In this document: piece after piece, positions 1-13,400 of the stretch
Layout of the letters: every line of letters starts with the position of its first letter
Numbering within the stretch: position 1 is the first letter of the stretch
NCBI GenBank assembly: GCA_009739215.1
Contig: VSJF01000001.1
Location: 2,790,001 to 2,854,000 of the forward strand
Reading direction: 5' to 3'
DNA from: Floccularia luteovirens
Lineage: Eukaryota > Basidiomycota > Agaricomycetes > Agaricales > Squamanitaceae
DNA length: 64,000 nt
Position numbers and translations under genes: made by a program
Notes under the pieces: model-generated
Told to the model about the DNA's origin: nothing
The model's database searches: none
What the model saw: the letters and a program-made list of their open reading frames with translations, nothing else

Positions 1-16
1 CACATCAACGTTCACC

Positions 17-723
17 ATGTACACCTCTTCTGCAGCACAGAAAGCAAAACGTAGAACACACGCGCGTCCTGAAATATCTGATGAACAGAAACAGGAGATC
101 AAAGAAGCATTTGAACTCTTTGACACGGATAAAGATGGTTGTGTCGATTATCACGAACTCAAAGTGGCAATGAGAGCCCTGGGCTTCGACATGAAGAAGG
201 CAGAAGTTTTGAAGATTTTGAGAGACCATGATAAAACGGGCCATGGTCTGATGGAGTTCGAAGATTTCGCGAAAATAAGTGAGTAACAGTCTCTGTTCGC
301 GGTGGTCTGAATATATGCGCCCAATTACGCGTTATTCTTCAATTTCAATGGGTTCAGTTCCGTGTATCAGCCGAATATACCATATCCATTTTTCATAATG
401 CTCTCTTACGGCTCGTTCTGATCGCTTTTCTCCTTTAGTGAGCGAAAGAATTATGGCACGCGATCCTATGGACGAAATACGACGCGCTTTTCAGCTATTC
501 GACGATGACAACACTGGAAAGATTAGCTTGCGGAATCTTAGGCGTGTGGCTAAAGAGATTGGAGATAGGTTGGAGGATGATGAGTTGTGAGTGATATACA
601 CAACGATAACATTCACATAATTTAGGCCCTCTTAGACAGGCAATGATTGATGAATTTGACCTCGACCAGGACGGCGAGATTAATGAGCAAGAATTTATTG
701 CTATCATGACTGATGACGCATAA
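17..723 (+). CDS. CDC31: centrin (EF-hand calcium-binding protein, Cdc31-type)
   Basis: Three exons read by eye: 17-278, 439-586 and 636-723. All junctions are GT..AG and the frame stays open to TAA. The product is about 165 residues, the usual centrin size. Exon 1 carries a basic N-terminus and the first two EF-hands; the first loop reads [12 protein letters not shown] and the second is degenerate ([12 protein letters not shown]). Exons 2 and 3 carry EF-hands 3 and 4, including [19 protein letters not shown] and [13 protein letters not shown]. The residues [12 protein letters not shown] and [16 protein letters not shown] are diagnostic of the Cdc31/centrin branch rather than calmodulin. Centrins sit at the spindle pole body, where they are needed for its duplication, and also join nuclear-pore mRNA export (TREX-2) and nucleotide-excision repair complexes. 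The ATG at 17 gives the usual short basic leader. Identity is firm. Confidence 0.93.
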
Positions 724-1044
724 AATTACCCCATTTATTATCTATCATTGACATCTGTAATCTCCTTACGTCTGGCATACATTGTTCCATTCCTTCCATT
801 CCTACGACTTACATTCCCTTGCTGTTCCCTGCTTTGCTTGTGTCTCGATTGTACTCTAATCACATCATCTGTGAGTTACTATGTAGTCCCTAGGGTATTT
901 CTTGATAAACTGACAACATGTGCAGATACTTGTCTGCTGTATAGCTATAGATAAGATGTATAATATCCCCTGCCTTGAATCAACTACACAATCAAACACA
1001 ATAAATGACCCACCTGGTACGAACGTGATGAAACTAACGGTTAT

Positions 1045-1200
1045 TATTGAGATAGAAGGACGGACTATGTCAGATCCCGCCGGTCATTGGGAGTACCTAC
1101 CTTTTGAAGTTTACGGTTTGATACTATCCGGAATGAGGAATCGAACCAAGTTGCTCTAACACATTCTTCCTATATCCTCGGCATTGAAATTTGGAAGACC
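1045..1200 (+). pseudogene. possible degenerate F-box fragment
   Basis: A short plus-strand stretch encodes YLPFEVYGLILSGMRNRTKL and then meets a stop. This resembles the first helix of fungal F-box domains (LP-x-E-[IVL]-x3-I-[LI]-S-x2-x-x-R-x-x-L). In another frame the following bases read LTHSSYILGIEIW, which could be the next F-box helix after a one-base shift. Downstream frames to about 2.7 kb are broken and give no recognisable leucine-rich region. The match is short, so this may be chance. Confidence 0.22.
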
Positions 1201-2890
1201 AGGTGAGCCAGTGCGTTTCGTCAAATGTCTCATTTTGTCATATACACAAGAATTTGGCTTCAGGTACTCCGTTTATTTCGGTCAGTGATCTTGTTTGTCC
1301 CTTCGATCATTGGCGGGTATTGCTGAGAGGGTTTGTCGCCTGACTGATGATGGAAACCTCAAAGTGACCACGTAAACTTCCATTATGGTATTCTGATCAT
1401 GGATAGTAAGTATTTGAAAATGCAATTCATTGGAAAGTAATCGACTAATGGGATATTTGAAAACAAAACCAGGGGAGTCCACATACATAAAGTTCCGCGC
1501 CCTCCAAACCCGAGAATCCCCAGCCATCCAAATTCTCATCCAGAATCAAATCAATGTCACAGTAAAAGTTAAAAGACTGAAGCAATCCAGGAATATACGA
1601 GATCAATGATTCTTGATCCCGAAACAATTGAATCCTAACCCATTAAGTATAACAGCCCACTCTACTCTGGAATCATCTCGCCAATTCTCGATCAGTCGGA
1701 AGCTACATGCCGGATATTCAAATCCTCAGATAGAAAAGAAACAAGGTCGGGAGCAGCCGGATTAGGCTCTACTTGAAGGAAGGTTGAAGAAAAACAATAT
1801 GGAGACGAGGAAGAGGAAGGCGAAATTCGAGAAAATTTCCAGCGCGCTGACAATTGTTTTTGGTTTTGCGAGCTTCTGTCAATATTTCTTACCCCCTGAT
1901 ACTCTTTTGCTGTCTCACAGTGAGTAGTTGTCCCTCATTCGAGTCGAACGATATTTGATTAATTTTCGAACAAAGTACAATTACTGATTGACAGGTGACG
2001 TATTTCCGAGACCACCTTCAAAACCAGTGGAGCCCAGAAACGTGCCTCTGAATCCTATTAAAAATTTCAATTCATTTATATGTGATCATCTATACGCCAC
2101 ACGCGAAGTTTGGTCACCCCACAAGGCACAGAAACAGCATTCGCAAGGGCTGCATTTGCTCTTCTTCATAATGAAGGAAGGGTCCACACCGGGACGGAAG
2201 CTCCTACACATCATTTCCGAGGATACAATGCAGTATACCCGATCAACCAATTCCTGAGTACTGGGTTCTTACTGCCTAGCCTTACAATCACCAACTACTT
2301 AGGATTCGTGTATACACAGTGGGTTTTTTGTCAGTTCATATGGGGTAACTTGGAGCGCGATGGGCGGATCCTACGAATTCGAATCACCTCTTTCCACATG
2401 CACCTATTGACGGATATCGATGTCATAATTTCAGTCCGGATCACCTGAATGGACCACAGGGACTACGAATTCGTGCTATCTTACAAGGTTCGTGGCCTTC
2501 GAACATCACTTCAGAACAAAGCGTAATCTTTGGCCTTTACATGTAATATAGATGATCGATGTACCGTCCCACCCTATCGCATTTCGACATAGCTAATATC
2601 GACAGGATACTAAAGCTTCACTTCAAACTTCTTCAACACCTGGGCTGTAACGTATAACTATTAACAGCGCCACAGAAGATTTGGACATCGGTAAGTATAT
2701 TTATACAAATCTAGGTAAAAGTTGAAGATAACAGATCAACTTTCTATAACTTTATTTTTTACTTCTGCGTACATCCCTGCCAATCCTCCGTTGATTTTGT
2801 TGTACATTCGCAAATACTTTATTTTTCCTTCTTTCCTTCTTTCTTCTCTTCGTATCCGTGGGGCTATAATATGACAGCGTGTTGTTTTTA

Positions 2891-2923
2891 TATGTATGTA
2901 TGTATGGATAGATAGATAGATAG
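2891..2923. repeat. tetranucleotide microsatellite (TATG)n-(GATA)n
   Basis: A run of TATG units (2891-2905) passes directly into a run of GATA units (about 2907-2923). It is a compound simple repeat in non-coding DNA and may vary in length between strains. Confidence 0.9.
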
Positions 2924-3298
2924 GTAATAGATATCGAAATTTGAAAGCAGAGCAATAACGATAACGATAGCAACGTAGTAAAGAAATTTCAGTAGACGGC
3001 CGAGTGAAATATGCGTGTCAGGAATGAATACACAGAACAAAGTAACGCAGACTAATAGATAGAAAAATTGTTCTGTAAGTTTATACAAAGGTGTAGATAC
3101 ACTACTTTACATTGTATATTTTTGAAAAACTTGCTTTCAAGAGGTTTCGAAGGAAGTCGAAAAGCTATGGTATGCGCGGGAGCATATGCAATTGCTGAGC
3201 GCGCGGGATACGCAGGAAATTGAGGTATAGACGTCACGAACCAACTGGTCCAAGGTCGGGAACGACACATTGCCGAGCATGCCATAAGAAAAGATGGA

Positions 3299-3940
3299 CT
3301 AGAACATATATATCCTAGGAACGAACTCTGTTAGATCGCGAACCATACTGGGAAGGGAAGAGGACTGGATGACAAATAACGAAGCGAGAAGTGGGTTACG
3401 CAAAAGAATGAAAGTGAACCAGATAAGTATAAGTATAAAGATAAAAAACCGCAGAAGCCGTGATGTTGGGACTTCCGGGGAATATTTCGTTGTTGCTTGG
3501 CAGGAATAAAGTGTCGATTTACTAAGCAAGACAGTCGCCACACTCCCAGGATCCAATCGCTCGAAAAACATGGCATTCGATGAAAAGAAGCTGTGCGAGC
3601 ATATGTGCATACGTGCGCGATAAGCCAGAAGCCAGCAGCCAACGCGGATGGAGAACTTGAGATGAGAGGGAAAACGTAATAGAGTTCCGAGGGGAGTGTT
3701 GTCAAACCGATTTACATCAGTTAAGTCCAAGTGAACCGATGGTCTGTCCTGTTTATTGCGGGGGACTTGACAGAGTGTGTGGTCAGTCTGCTCGAGATGA
3801 TGCAAGAATAAACAGTTGAGTTCCCTCGTGTTCCAAAATGCCAAAAGGTTGGATAGGTATTGTAGATACCCATGCGTGTGTATTTGCGCCTGGTCACACA
3901 CAATATAACACTGCAAGCAAATCGAACAAGCTTCCGTCAC
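3299..3940 (-). other. unexplained 213-codon open frame
   Basis: An uninterrupted minus-strand frame of 213 codons from an ATG. It has no family resemblance I can name. Near its C-terminus there is one very hydrophobic segment (RLLRFFIFILILIWFTFILL, about residues 165-184) that could span a membrane. A second long frame (3331-3705) overlaps it on the same strand, and the composition is rich in Phe, Leu, Ser and Cys, as expected from translated non-coding sequence. It is more likely chance than a gene, but its length stands out in an otherwise broken region. Confidence 0.2.
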
Positions 3941-5107
3941 AACCCATCAATTACGAAGTCCATATAAAATTCGGCGAAGCTCTTCGAGAGCTCAACAAGC
4001 TCAGCTGATCATCGATCCATGACAGGCATTCTTCATCATTCTAAATGGAGGAATTGTTGCTTCCAGAGGTCCCAAGCATGTGAGGGCCCCAGCGACCAAT
4101 TCCGAAGTGGGCATAACTGCACGCACTTAATACCCATTGGATATATCAGGGCTCGCCATATCGAAATATCCAAAATAACACGCGAACAAGGTGCGTCGGA
4201 TAGGCTCGGACCATTGCTTTGGTTGGGTCATCAAGCATATCGACGATGAAAACTTAAGTTGATGGGTTCCACAGGTATGGCTCAAACATGAAGTCAAGTA
4301 AGAGTGGGTGGGAGCGAGTTTGGAAATTTCTGGATGGACAAGCTGGATGGGGTAAGGATGAGTAATGATGACGAGACGATGCTGAATGAAGTACTAACGT
4401 CTGGTGATCCAGAATAAATCCTTTCCTTTCAAGCACAACAACCACCAATTTAAATTTTATGATTTAATGTCTTGTTTGATATCGTATGACTGCTGGACTG
4501 TGTTTGACTTGTTGATAAGCCGGATCAGGAAAAATATGGTTCCTTCATGATAAAGGCGCGCTCAAAAATGGTGCAGGAGACAGACCCATGAGCACCAAAC
4601 CTTAATGCATCAGGGCCCACCACGCATCCGTTCTCCACTCCTCGGTTGAAATCGCAGATCGTTAGCAGGGCTGCCACACTCCCAGGGTTTAGTGTAGATT
4701 TGAGTCCCGCGACGTCAAAAAATGGTCACTAGCTTCGATCCACACTGTCGCCGCCACAGATCTGGAGTGCCGCTCGCTAACTATCTAGTCGCGGTCTATC
4801 TTCAACCGGGAATGGAAAAGTTAGTTCGGAACCAAAACCATAGCTGAGAATAGATGTGTCAAGTATGTATCGACGGAGTAATTGCATGAGGTAGATGTGG
4901 ATGTTTTCATCAAGGTTGCAGATGTCGTAGATCCATGTAATAATATCAATTGTCGCTGGAAGGTGTTTAATAATAGATGAGAGAAATGATTCCTTGAAAT
5001 AAGTCGATTGAATTCCGTAGATGAAAGAAAAAATATGCCAGGAAAACCACGTCTACGTCTATGCAGTCGTGTATATTGTCAGACAACATGAAGCGCATAT
5101 ATTGTTT

Positions 5108-7481
5108 TCAGCTGTCCAATGGTGGGACATAGTCCTTATGCACACGCATATGCTGACCCAAGTTGTCGTGCCGACTAAAATCCTTTCCACATGAGGGGTA
5201 TGGACATCGATGTGCTGAATTGATAGAAAAAGGTCAGCTGGTAACGAAATTTGATTTAAAAATATCTTCACGTTTTTCATATGTGTGAATACTCCTGACA
5301 TGGCGCTTTAGGTGTTCCCCACGAGCAAAGCATTTACCGCAACCTGCCACTTCACACAAATAAACCCGACCATTGCGTCCCCCAATTCCAGTACTGCTTC
5401 GTCTCCTGCCGGATCCAGGCACAGGTATAACAGAGTCTGACACATGGCGAACCGCATTTCCTCCACCTAACGTGATAAATAATACAGAATGCATAAGTAA
5501 TTGATGATATGAAATGTAGGATAGTACCCACAAGCAGCTGCGCCGCGTAGATCCTCTAATGATGCTACAGTTGGTACACGACGCCCTCTTGATTTCTTCG
5601 TTAAGTTTGGGACTGGTACGGGCACAGGTAGTGATGTCCCTGGACGAGCACGGCGTTTCGGCGAGTTGCCCTGACCGGTAGTCGACATGCTAGATACTGA
5701 ACGATCATTGTTACCGTTGGAATAATATGGTGTGGCATGGTGTGGATATGATGAGGATGTGGAATTGTTCGAATAAGGATTGTATCGTCGTGGACGAAGA
5801 GTTCGACCCTCGCTCTGATATATCGCGCTGGATGGATATGTCTGATCATTGTTGAGGAGGGAGGACGACGGGGAGGACATGCCATACGCCGAAGGGTCGT
5901 TGTAACACTGCGAATAAGATGATACGTTGAACGAAACAGGACTGCTCTGAATCCGTCCGCGAGATCGCCGAGGACGCGTTCTCAGTACATAATCCCCATC
6001 ACTATCATCATCAACGTTCTCAATATACTCGTCTTCATCGCCATCATGATACCCACCCTCCCTTATGTCTTCATCTGGTTCCCCCTCTGCATCCATATCG
6101 GTGTCGGGATCTGGATTCCGATTATCATGTGTATCTTGTTTGCTGTCGATGGGGTTGTCTGATAGATTCACCTGCCGGGACAAATACATGTCGTTGTTGA
6201 CGTTTACTGTCTGTTCCGATGATGCGTTGCTGGTGTCGATCTGATGAGACATCTTCCAATCATCTTCACAACCATCTGCTTTATTGTCCGGCTTTACGTC
6301 CCCACTGAGAGTCTCAGACCAATCGTTGAAGGTCACGCCAGGAGAGCTCTTGAGTTCAGGGGCGCATATAGTCTTGTAATCGATCCCAGAGTTTTGACTA
6401 GACACATCTGCAGGATGAACATATGCTGGAGACTCTGTAGCATACATTGAGCATTCGCTTTGCTATGAGTGCAGTGAGAATCATTCAACAGTCCATATTA
6501 AGAGTGACTTACAGACTGGGTATATTCACCATTTCCGTTTTGTTGAGAATATGGAGAGGAGTTTAACCGATGTGTATACACCGACGTAGATATGTCATGC
6601 ATAGTCAAACCTGTAAATGCCGTCGACCTGTCTAGGGTTGGATGAGTGTATATGATTGACTCCGGGTGCTGAATGTAGATGGGGGAATTTGTTGGAGGGA
6701 TGTATATGGTCTGTTCTGATGATGACGCATACATTACTTGATGCTGCTCCTGCTGGCTTTGATTATACATCTGTGAAGAAAATTCCTCTTTCTTAACATG
6801 GTTATGTGGCGCATAGTTAGTTTGCATAAGGGGCGTGTTTGGGAACTGTGTATGCGTGGTGTGTGACCGATTTTGGGTGAACATTTCTTGAACTGGCCCG
6901 GAAGAATTTACCGACTGAGGTGGATTCCAGTCATCAAACTCAGAATCAAGGACAATGTCGTTAGCAGAAGCAGGAAGCTGGACGGGATGAGATGGTGCAG
7001 GGGAGTGTATGCTATGTGTAGGAGTGTTGATATGCTGTTGAGTTGAATGAGGGTTAGGGGGAATAAAGACGGAGAGTGACTTTGAGTTGCGCTGTGTAGC
7101 TTGATGAATGCTAGGTTGATCCAGTTGATTGTGGGCATTTTGATGAAAGAATGGAGCATAGGTCGACTTGGAACTGTCGTGCCACGGAATGCCATAATTG
7201 CCATCGTGGGGATAGCCGAGGGCGATGTCTGGATGAACAGCATATACTGGAACAGCAATGGAGGCGGTGGGGTCGAAGAGAGAGTAGTCCGGATGGACAT
7301 GGTCTGCAGGACTGGGCATGCAGTCAAAGGCAGAGTCAGAAATAGGACTACCTTCGTTGGGAAAAGAGCCAGAAGAGGCCGAAGAGAAGGGGGATGGAAC
7401 AGAAAAGGGCGAGTATGACGGGGAGAGCGGTGACGGCATGCAAGCAGGAAGTGACGAAAAAGGGCAAGCGGGCGCCGCCAT
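5108..7481 (-). CDS. two-finger C2H2 transcription factor, Msn2/Msn4-type fingers (long paralogue)
   Basis: Four exons on the minus strand: 7481-6513, 6462-5532, 5466-5272 and 5214-5108. Together they make 2202 nt, exactly 733 codons plus stop. The first 550 or so residues are low-complexity (Ser, Pro, His, Gln, Asn) with an acidic run (DPDTDMDAEGEPDEDIREGG), as expected of an activation region. A basic block VPVPNLTKKSRGRRVPT precedes two C-terminal C2H2 fingers. Finger 1 is C-x4-C-x12-H-x4-H (CEVAGCGKCFARGEHLKRH) and finger 2 is C-x4-C-x12-H-x3-H (CPYPSCGKDFSRHDNLGQH). The helix residues R-G-E-H..R and R-H-D-N..Q match the contacts of yeast Msn2/Msn4, so binding to an AGGGG stress-response element is inferred. 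The protein ends 17 residues after the last zinc-binding histidine. A phase-1 intron splits the linker at EK|P, exactly as in the shorter paralogue at 16846-17983. The exon 2 donor is GTGGGT; the neighbouring GTACTA donor would break frame. Confidence 0.87.
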
Positions 7482-10400
7482 TTATGTTGGAAGCGAAAGG
7501 CTGTATGAGCAAGAGAGAGAGACGATGAGCACGACCAGAGAACAGACGGATGATTTGAAACGGACACTGCTTGGCACGGCTCTGATCGACGGAACGGAAT
7601 GACCGTCGCGGTGCACAGCGTCACAGATGCAAAGAGAGTTGACGACGACGACAACGACAATGGTAATGGGAACAGCAGAGAAAGCGCGTTCAGTCAACAT
7701 GTATACCGTCGATCGATCTGAGATACTTATACTCACCTTCGCCCTTCCTCAGACGCTCCGTCAGAACGTTTGCTCCTCCCACATTCAAGGTCCTCTTCAG
7801 GTACGTACAGACGCCCCGGCCTGTCACGTTCCCATTCCTCCTCTCATTCTTCTCATCCACCTTCAACTTTCCGCCGCCGACCCACACCGCACCAGCCCAC
7901 GAACCACCCTAGCTCGTCCCCTCTTATAATTACTTTGACTTCGTTCCACCCCGAGGTACGCGTCACGGTTACGCTCCGTTGTGATTCTGTCACTCTCCGA
8001 CATCCCGGGTTCTGTTTCCCATATCGGGTTATGTGCCCTCTTCTACCACCACAAAAGTATGAATCTTGTCACTGCACATTCCAGACCCGCCGTCATCTTG
8101 TCTTACCCACCCGCCCGTTGTTTGTGAGCCGGTTCGATTTCGACGACCCATCGTTGCATGATAAAGGCTATTACGTCTCCCAAGTCCGAGCTTAATCCCT
8201 TCCAGGTCCAGCGTCTCTCGGTTCAACGTCAATCGTTGATCTAGGTATATCTAAGATGTACTTCCAAACATGTATATCCTATCTCACACATATCTCATTT
8301 TCTATATTTGTCACAATCGCATCTCATAAATCTTCCACTGGCCAGTTCTACTGATTAGTCATCCGCTAGGTTTTCTTGAGTCTTTGCCCCAAATTTAAAT
8401 TTACTCCTCTGTGCCTTGGTTGGTTACTCTTTCTAACACACCAGCAGCCACAAAGCAAGCCAATTAGGTACACAGAGCGCCGCCGAACCAGGCCATATTT
8501 AACAGCCTCCTAGCTTCAAATTGCTCAGTTCTCTAATATACTCACCATCTTGTTACTCGGTCAGTACTACATAACTACATAATGGCCTAAGAGGCAGAAA
8601 GAAAGAAAAGTAGTCAATGTTCCAAATGGAACATATTCATGTTTCCAGGATTGATTGTTTTCCATGATGCACATTCCATACTCTATGTTCTATATTGCCT
8701 CTCCTAGAAGTCTTGAAAGACCACATGTTCAGATACAATTCATCTTCCATACCAAATCTACCAATGTGGAGTTATGATTATGGAGTTTCCATGCTCTTAA
8801 TTTTGCTTGACATCAAACAAAATCTCCGTCCCGTTCAAATAACAAAATCCATTCGGTCTAGTCCTTTCTCAAGCTCTCTTGAGCAGAGCATTGGTTAATG
8901 CCGAATAAGCCGATGGATGTAAGCGTCTATCACAGCATCGCCGCATCAACCCCACCAGCGCTTTATCTTGTTTCTCAAAAAGGAGCGATCATTAAACCAC
9001 GTTTGAACTGAGAAATACATCGATGCACTGTCATCCACCTAATTGAACCGAATAACGCCCACGCGAGCGCACTTACCGGAGACGCCTGTTGTGCATCTAT
9101 GTATACATCATCGGATCCGTAAAACCCAGATCCAATTAAACATGTCTTTGCATTTTTGGCCAAGCAAGCCGAAAGCTACACTTGGACTACAGGCAGCAAA
9201 TCCTGCCACGTTGTGGTACACGTCAATATTCTAGGTCATTTTGTGGATTATTACATTGGTATATAGGGGAATATGTGGACACTAGACAGTAACTTAGGTG
9301 GCCCCCTTTACGCCACCGGTGACTTCTCGTGGAGCGCTGACTAGAAATCACAAGTCAGTCATCTCATGGAATAATTAGAAAAGAAGTAGACACTCCGAAA
9401 CAAAGTAACTAATCAATTTCTGATTGAAGGAAAGAGTAAAATGACTTAATGGAGGTCCAGAGCTTTCTGAGGTGACTTCTTCAGAGCATCAAAATATTCC
9501 TGACATAAAGTTGCAAGCAATCCGTTCTGTCGACATCACCAGCAGATAACTAGCATGCCACCCCATAAATGTGGCGGGTTATATGTTGTACGTCTACATG
9601 CGGCTCACATTTGATATTTGTATTGGGTTCATTGAATACCTTCTTAAAGACTGAAGAAGCCAAGAACACTCGACGCATACGATGTTCCAAGTTTATCGAG
9701 TGAATTGTCACATCATCTGTGGCGTGCGATTACAAAATCTATTGACACCTGGTACGGATCTGCGTTGCCCACATATATGGAATTTTTCTGTAATTTACCG
9801 ACAGTTTAGGTCATAATCAGGGCTTTGCGGCATCGTGATCCCGTCTCGTTCAGGGTTGCTGCATTTTCGCATTTGTCTTTGCAAACCCGTAGAAGCCACT
9901 TGACTGCAAAAGTTGTATAATACAATCAAGCTGCCTCTCACGATTTCGTGCTTGGAGGTTACGCTTCTGATCCTCTCGATTAAATTTGCCGGTCATTGTT
10001 ACGAAAATCGCTGAGCCTGCGACTGAATTAGTATCTATTATACAACACTCCCATGCGGCTCTCAGCCAGATTGAGACATGCATGCTCTCCCCTGTACAAT
10101 TTACGTGTCAAACAATTATGCTTCACCAAAATAAAATACTCCGAGCTCCATCCTTGTGGTCACACCCCGTCAATCTCACACACCAGCTCCACAAAATCCT
10201 ATATCCAATGCTGTCTACTGATTCGTAGAGGAAAGATAATAAATACGTTCGTTTCATGAACCCGACATTTCTTTTCAGGGCGCATAATGAGCAAGCTGTC
10301 TCTCTAGCGCTTCATCCTTTCAGGAAGGGATCGTAATTTGGAACGGTGGGTCTCCCGAAAAACCTTCTCCGAATACAATAGAATTACACGAATCTGGCTT

Positions 10401-13400
10401 GTAAGATTTCTATCCAATATGAACATATAAAACTACCGGTAGCCAGCCTGTATCAATTTAAATCGAACCAACTGATACAGTTCAAAAAATGTTTTGGCTA
10501 CTCATGTCCCTTCCATTCCTCTGATCGCAGTGTTAAAGACAGCACGGTAGTTAAAGACGTTCTATCTATACTCCTACATAATTTATCTGTCATTACAATC
10601 GCTTAAACAAGCTATTTTACATACACCGAGCCCCGAGCGGTAGCTCCTGAGCAAAATTGGAGTATATTTACATTAGGTATGTAAGGAATTTTCGTCTCCT
10701 ATAAGCATTTATTGTATCAAACCCTCCCCCTCCTGCTTGTTATTCTAGGAGTGTGTATCCACCTTGACATTGAGTGGTATATAGATCATGTTTTGGAGGT
10801 ACATTGCTTCTTTGATGATCCAATTACCGCCCGAACAAACAAAAAAAACAAAGGCAAGTTGTTTCTGGGTGCACATGACCCAGCCGACTCGGACAGAAAT
10901 ATCGTCATTCATCATTGCCATACTTGTCGTATTATTGGCAGGATATTGAGCGTTAATGTCAAAGCCCCTGACGTATATTCTATTCGGGTCTGAAGATCTG
11001 ATATGCCATGGCAGCACCCCAAGCGTTTATATAGTTAGTAAAAACGGAACAATCCAAGACTCAAGAGGGTTTGTATCGCGTGGTTGGTCGGCATCAGGGA
11101 AGCAAGAAATGTTTGGCTTCGGACATATTTGAGATCAGGGGCCAGGGCGAAATGCACCTTCCACATCGAAGGACCACCATAGTACGGCAGCACGCAGCTC
11201 TCACTCTAATTATGGATATATTTATTGATGCACTAATCCATTGTTGTCGGGGGGTTGTGAGTGTACTTCCTCAATTCACCGATGTAGTCGGTTACAACTT
11301 CAGAATTGAGAGTACAAGACAACATAATCACGACGAATTTCCAATCGTCAGTTTAAGGAATATGCTCCTGAACGGTTTTCTAGTGATAATTGTGGTATAA
11401 CTCTCCTGTTGTACGATAAATTCTTGTGCAGTTAATCAATCACTGGGGTACCCACCCTTTCCATTCCACGTCTCCCTAACTAGACCATACGGATTAGGCT
11501 TCAATATTTCACAGGGCTCAGCACGGAAAACATAACTTTTACCGCTGTGTTCATCCGCTATCTTCTTTACAGAGAGCCAAGAACAACCAAAAGTCAAACG
11601 CCACCTTCTCAATCTCGGTGTATAAGCGCTTTTTCACGCGCAACAAACGTTAAACGCGCGTCTATTTTCATACGCCATCGACGGATCCTGCGTACTTTAC
11701 GGAATCTCCGAGCTCATATCACCCGATCTGGAATAGTCTCACTTTACCGGGTACATGCGGCTCGCACCCCGAAATGGAAACAGACTTGGCATAGTGTCTT
11801 TCCATTTAAGACCTTCCTCCAACAAAATCCCACATGAAGGAAAAGAGAATTCTTTACTCACTTGCGCAGTCCATGATACCTGTCAGCGCCGGTGTATGAT
11901 AGCTTACCTGAATGATATGAACATACCAGACTGACTCATTTGAGGCACGCAGGTGAGAATAACGCTCTTGTTGAGGAATAACGCTCCGGGGTTATGCTCA
12001 GCGCTCTAGCCTCTCGGGGGTCCGTGTTGGTTTTTTGAATTGAAAGTAAATTTGTCAGTTGTGTACCTGCATTTGTCTGATGTAAAATTCCAGTATCCGT
12101 GTTTTGGTAGCCTGGGTTTATCCATATGCATGGAACCTTTGTTTCCAATTAGGTAGGCAGTACCCTTCATCATGAACACCTTTACGTGAATTACGAAAGT
12201 AATGAATGCCCAGTATTTGAATGATACCGACATCAAAACCCGCCATACCTTTCTCTATGTTGCTTGTAAATCGAGCACCCATCATGAATTTAGAAGGTAC
12301 ATAAATATTTGATATCAAGGGAAATTGCTCCTTTACAACAGATGTAATCTGGTGAAGATTTTCTCCTAAACACATCAGATGTCTAGGTCCTCGCTCCTCG
12401 GCTTTCTGGGCTGTGCGATTTCTTTTTTTTTTGCTGGACATAGTTTTTGTGTTTGAGGATAGTTTCTTTCAAGAGACACAGCCCACCTATTTTTTCTCAT
12501 CAAAACGTTGCACGTGAAATCTTGACCCAAAACTCTCACGGCATTGCAGGATGTTGCACGATCACAGCGAACCCGCTAACACACCAACTAGCAGTTCAGC
12601 ACTACTCATGATCCCGTTCAAGACTATAAACACAAAAGCCAAATCTAAAAATGTATGGTCGCTGGATATCAGCGCCTTGTGGCAGCTGTGTATGACATGT
12701 AGGTTCGTGTCAATCACAATACATCATTGCATTCAATCATCATCAATCAATACACTAACATCAACAGCGCATCGGTTTTTGTCCTTCTGCTTCTTTTTAT
12801 ATTTGTAATAAATAATTTTCGTCATTGTGTTATATCGCCCGTGCAGAACGGTGCCCGGCAACTTGTTTAGATTTTTGTACTTTGTTGTCCTTGGAGCACT
12901 TATTATTGAACGCGCGAAAAAAATACGTGTAGCTTCGCAGTTTGCTCCTCGGAAACGGATCAAAGCCTACTTATCTTCCATATGCACACTAAATCTCGCC
13001 TATCTCACAGTGATGGACCGGTGCTTAGTACGCCCAGCATGATAGTTTCAGAACATCAAGCAAGTGGAGATCCGTTGTGTGGCTGTGCAACAACTATACG
13101 TACTTACTATCCCATGGCTTAATTTATCATTCTGAAATCCTGTGTGAAAGCGTCTATCTGGCTCCACCCTCTACCTTGGCCACTGGACCAAAATAATTCC
13201 ATCGGGAATACCCTAACAAAATCTGATTGTTGCATACTGACGACAACTCACCAAGAGGTCCGTCGTAGATCAAAATTGGAATTTGTCGAAAACATAAAAG
13301 TCGGTCTATCGGTAGAATCCGTGCGCCGTGTGTTCAATTCCTGGCGCTTAGCCAGAATCATTCCATCTTTGATTTAGGGTATGAGTATTTTATTGAATCT

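Larger units (their letters stand above)
724..5107. other. gene-poor interval between centrin and C2H2 gene
   Basis: Only short open frames in conflicting phases are seen, with no run of plausible exons. It holds a possible F-box relic (about 1045-1200), a tetranucleotide microsatellite (2891-2923) and one unexplained long open frame (3299-3940, minus); each is listed separately. The last few hundred bases before 5107 lie 3' of the minus-strand zinc-finger gene and probably include its 3' UTR. Confidence 0.5.

Noticed and set aside
5467..5533. GTACTA donor immediately downstream of the chosen GTGGGT donor in C2H2 exon 2
   Set aside because: It shifts the frame before the zinc fingers; GTGGGT restores the finger reading frame and makes the total length divisible by three.
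6908..7660. 250-codon minus-strand frame overlapping the long C2H2 gene
   Set aside because: It is a shifted shadow of exon 1; the frame starting at 7481 joins cleanly to the zinc fingers.
7627..8195. Overlapping Ser/Pro/His-rich plus-strand frames upstream of the long C2H2 gene
   Set aside because: Two phases are open at once because the DNA is pyrimidine-rich; there is no domain and no consistent splice pattern, so it is treated as leader or promoter sequence.
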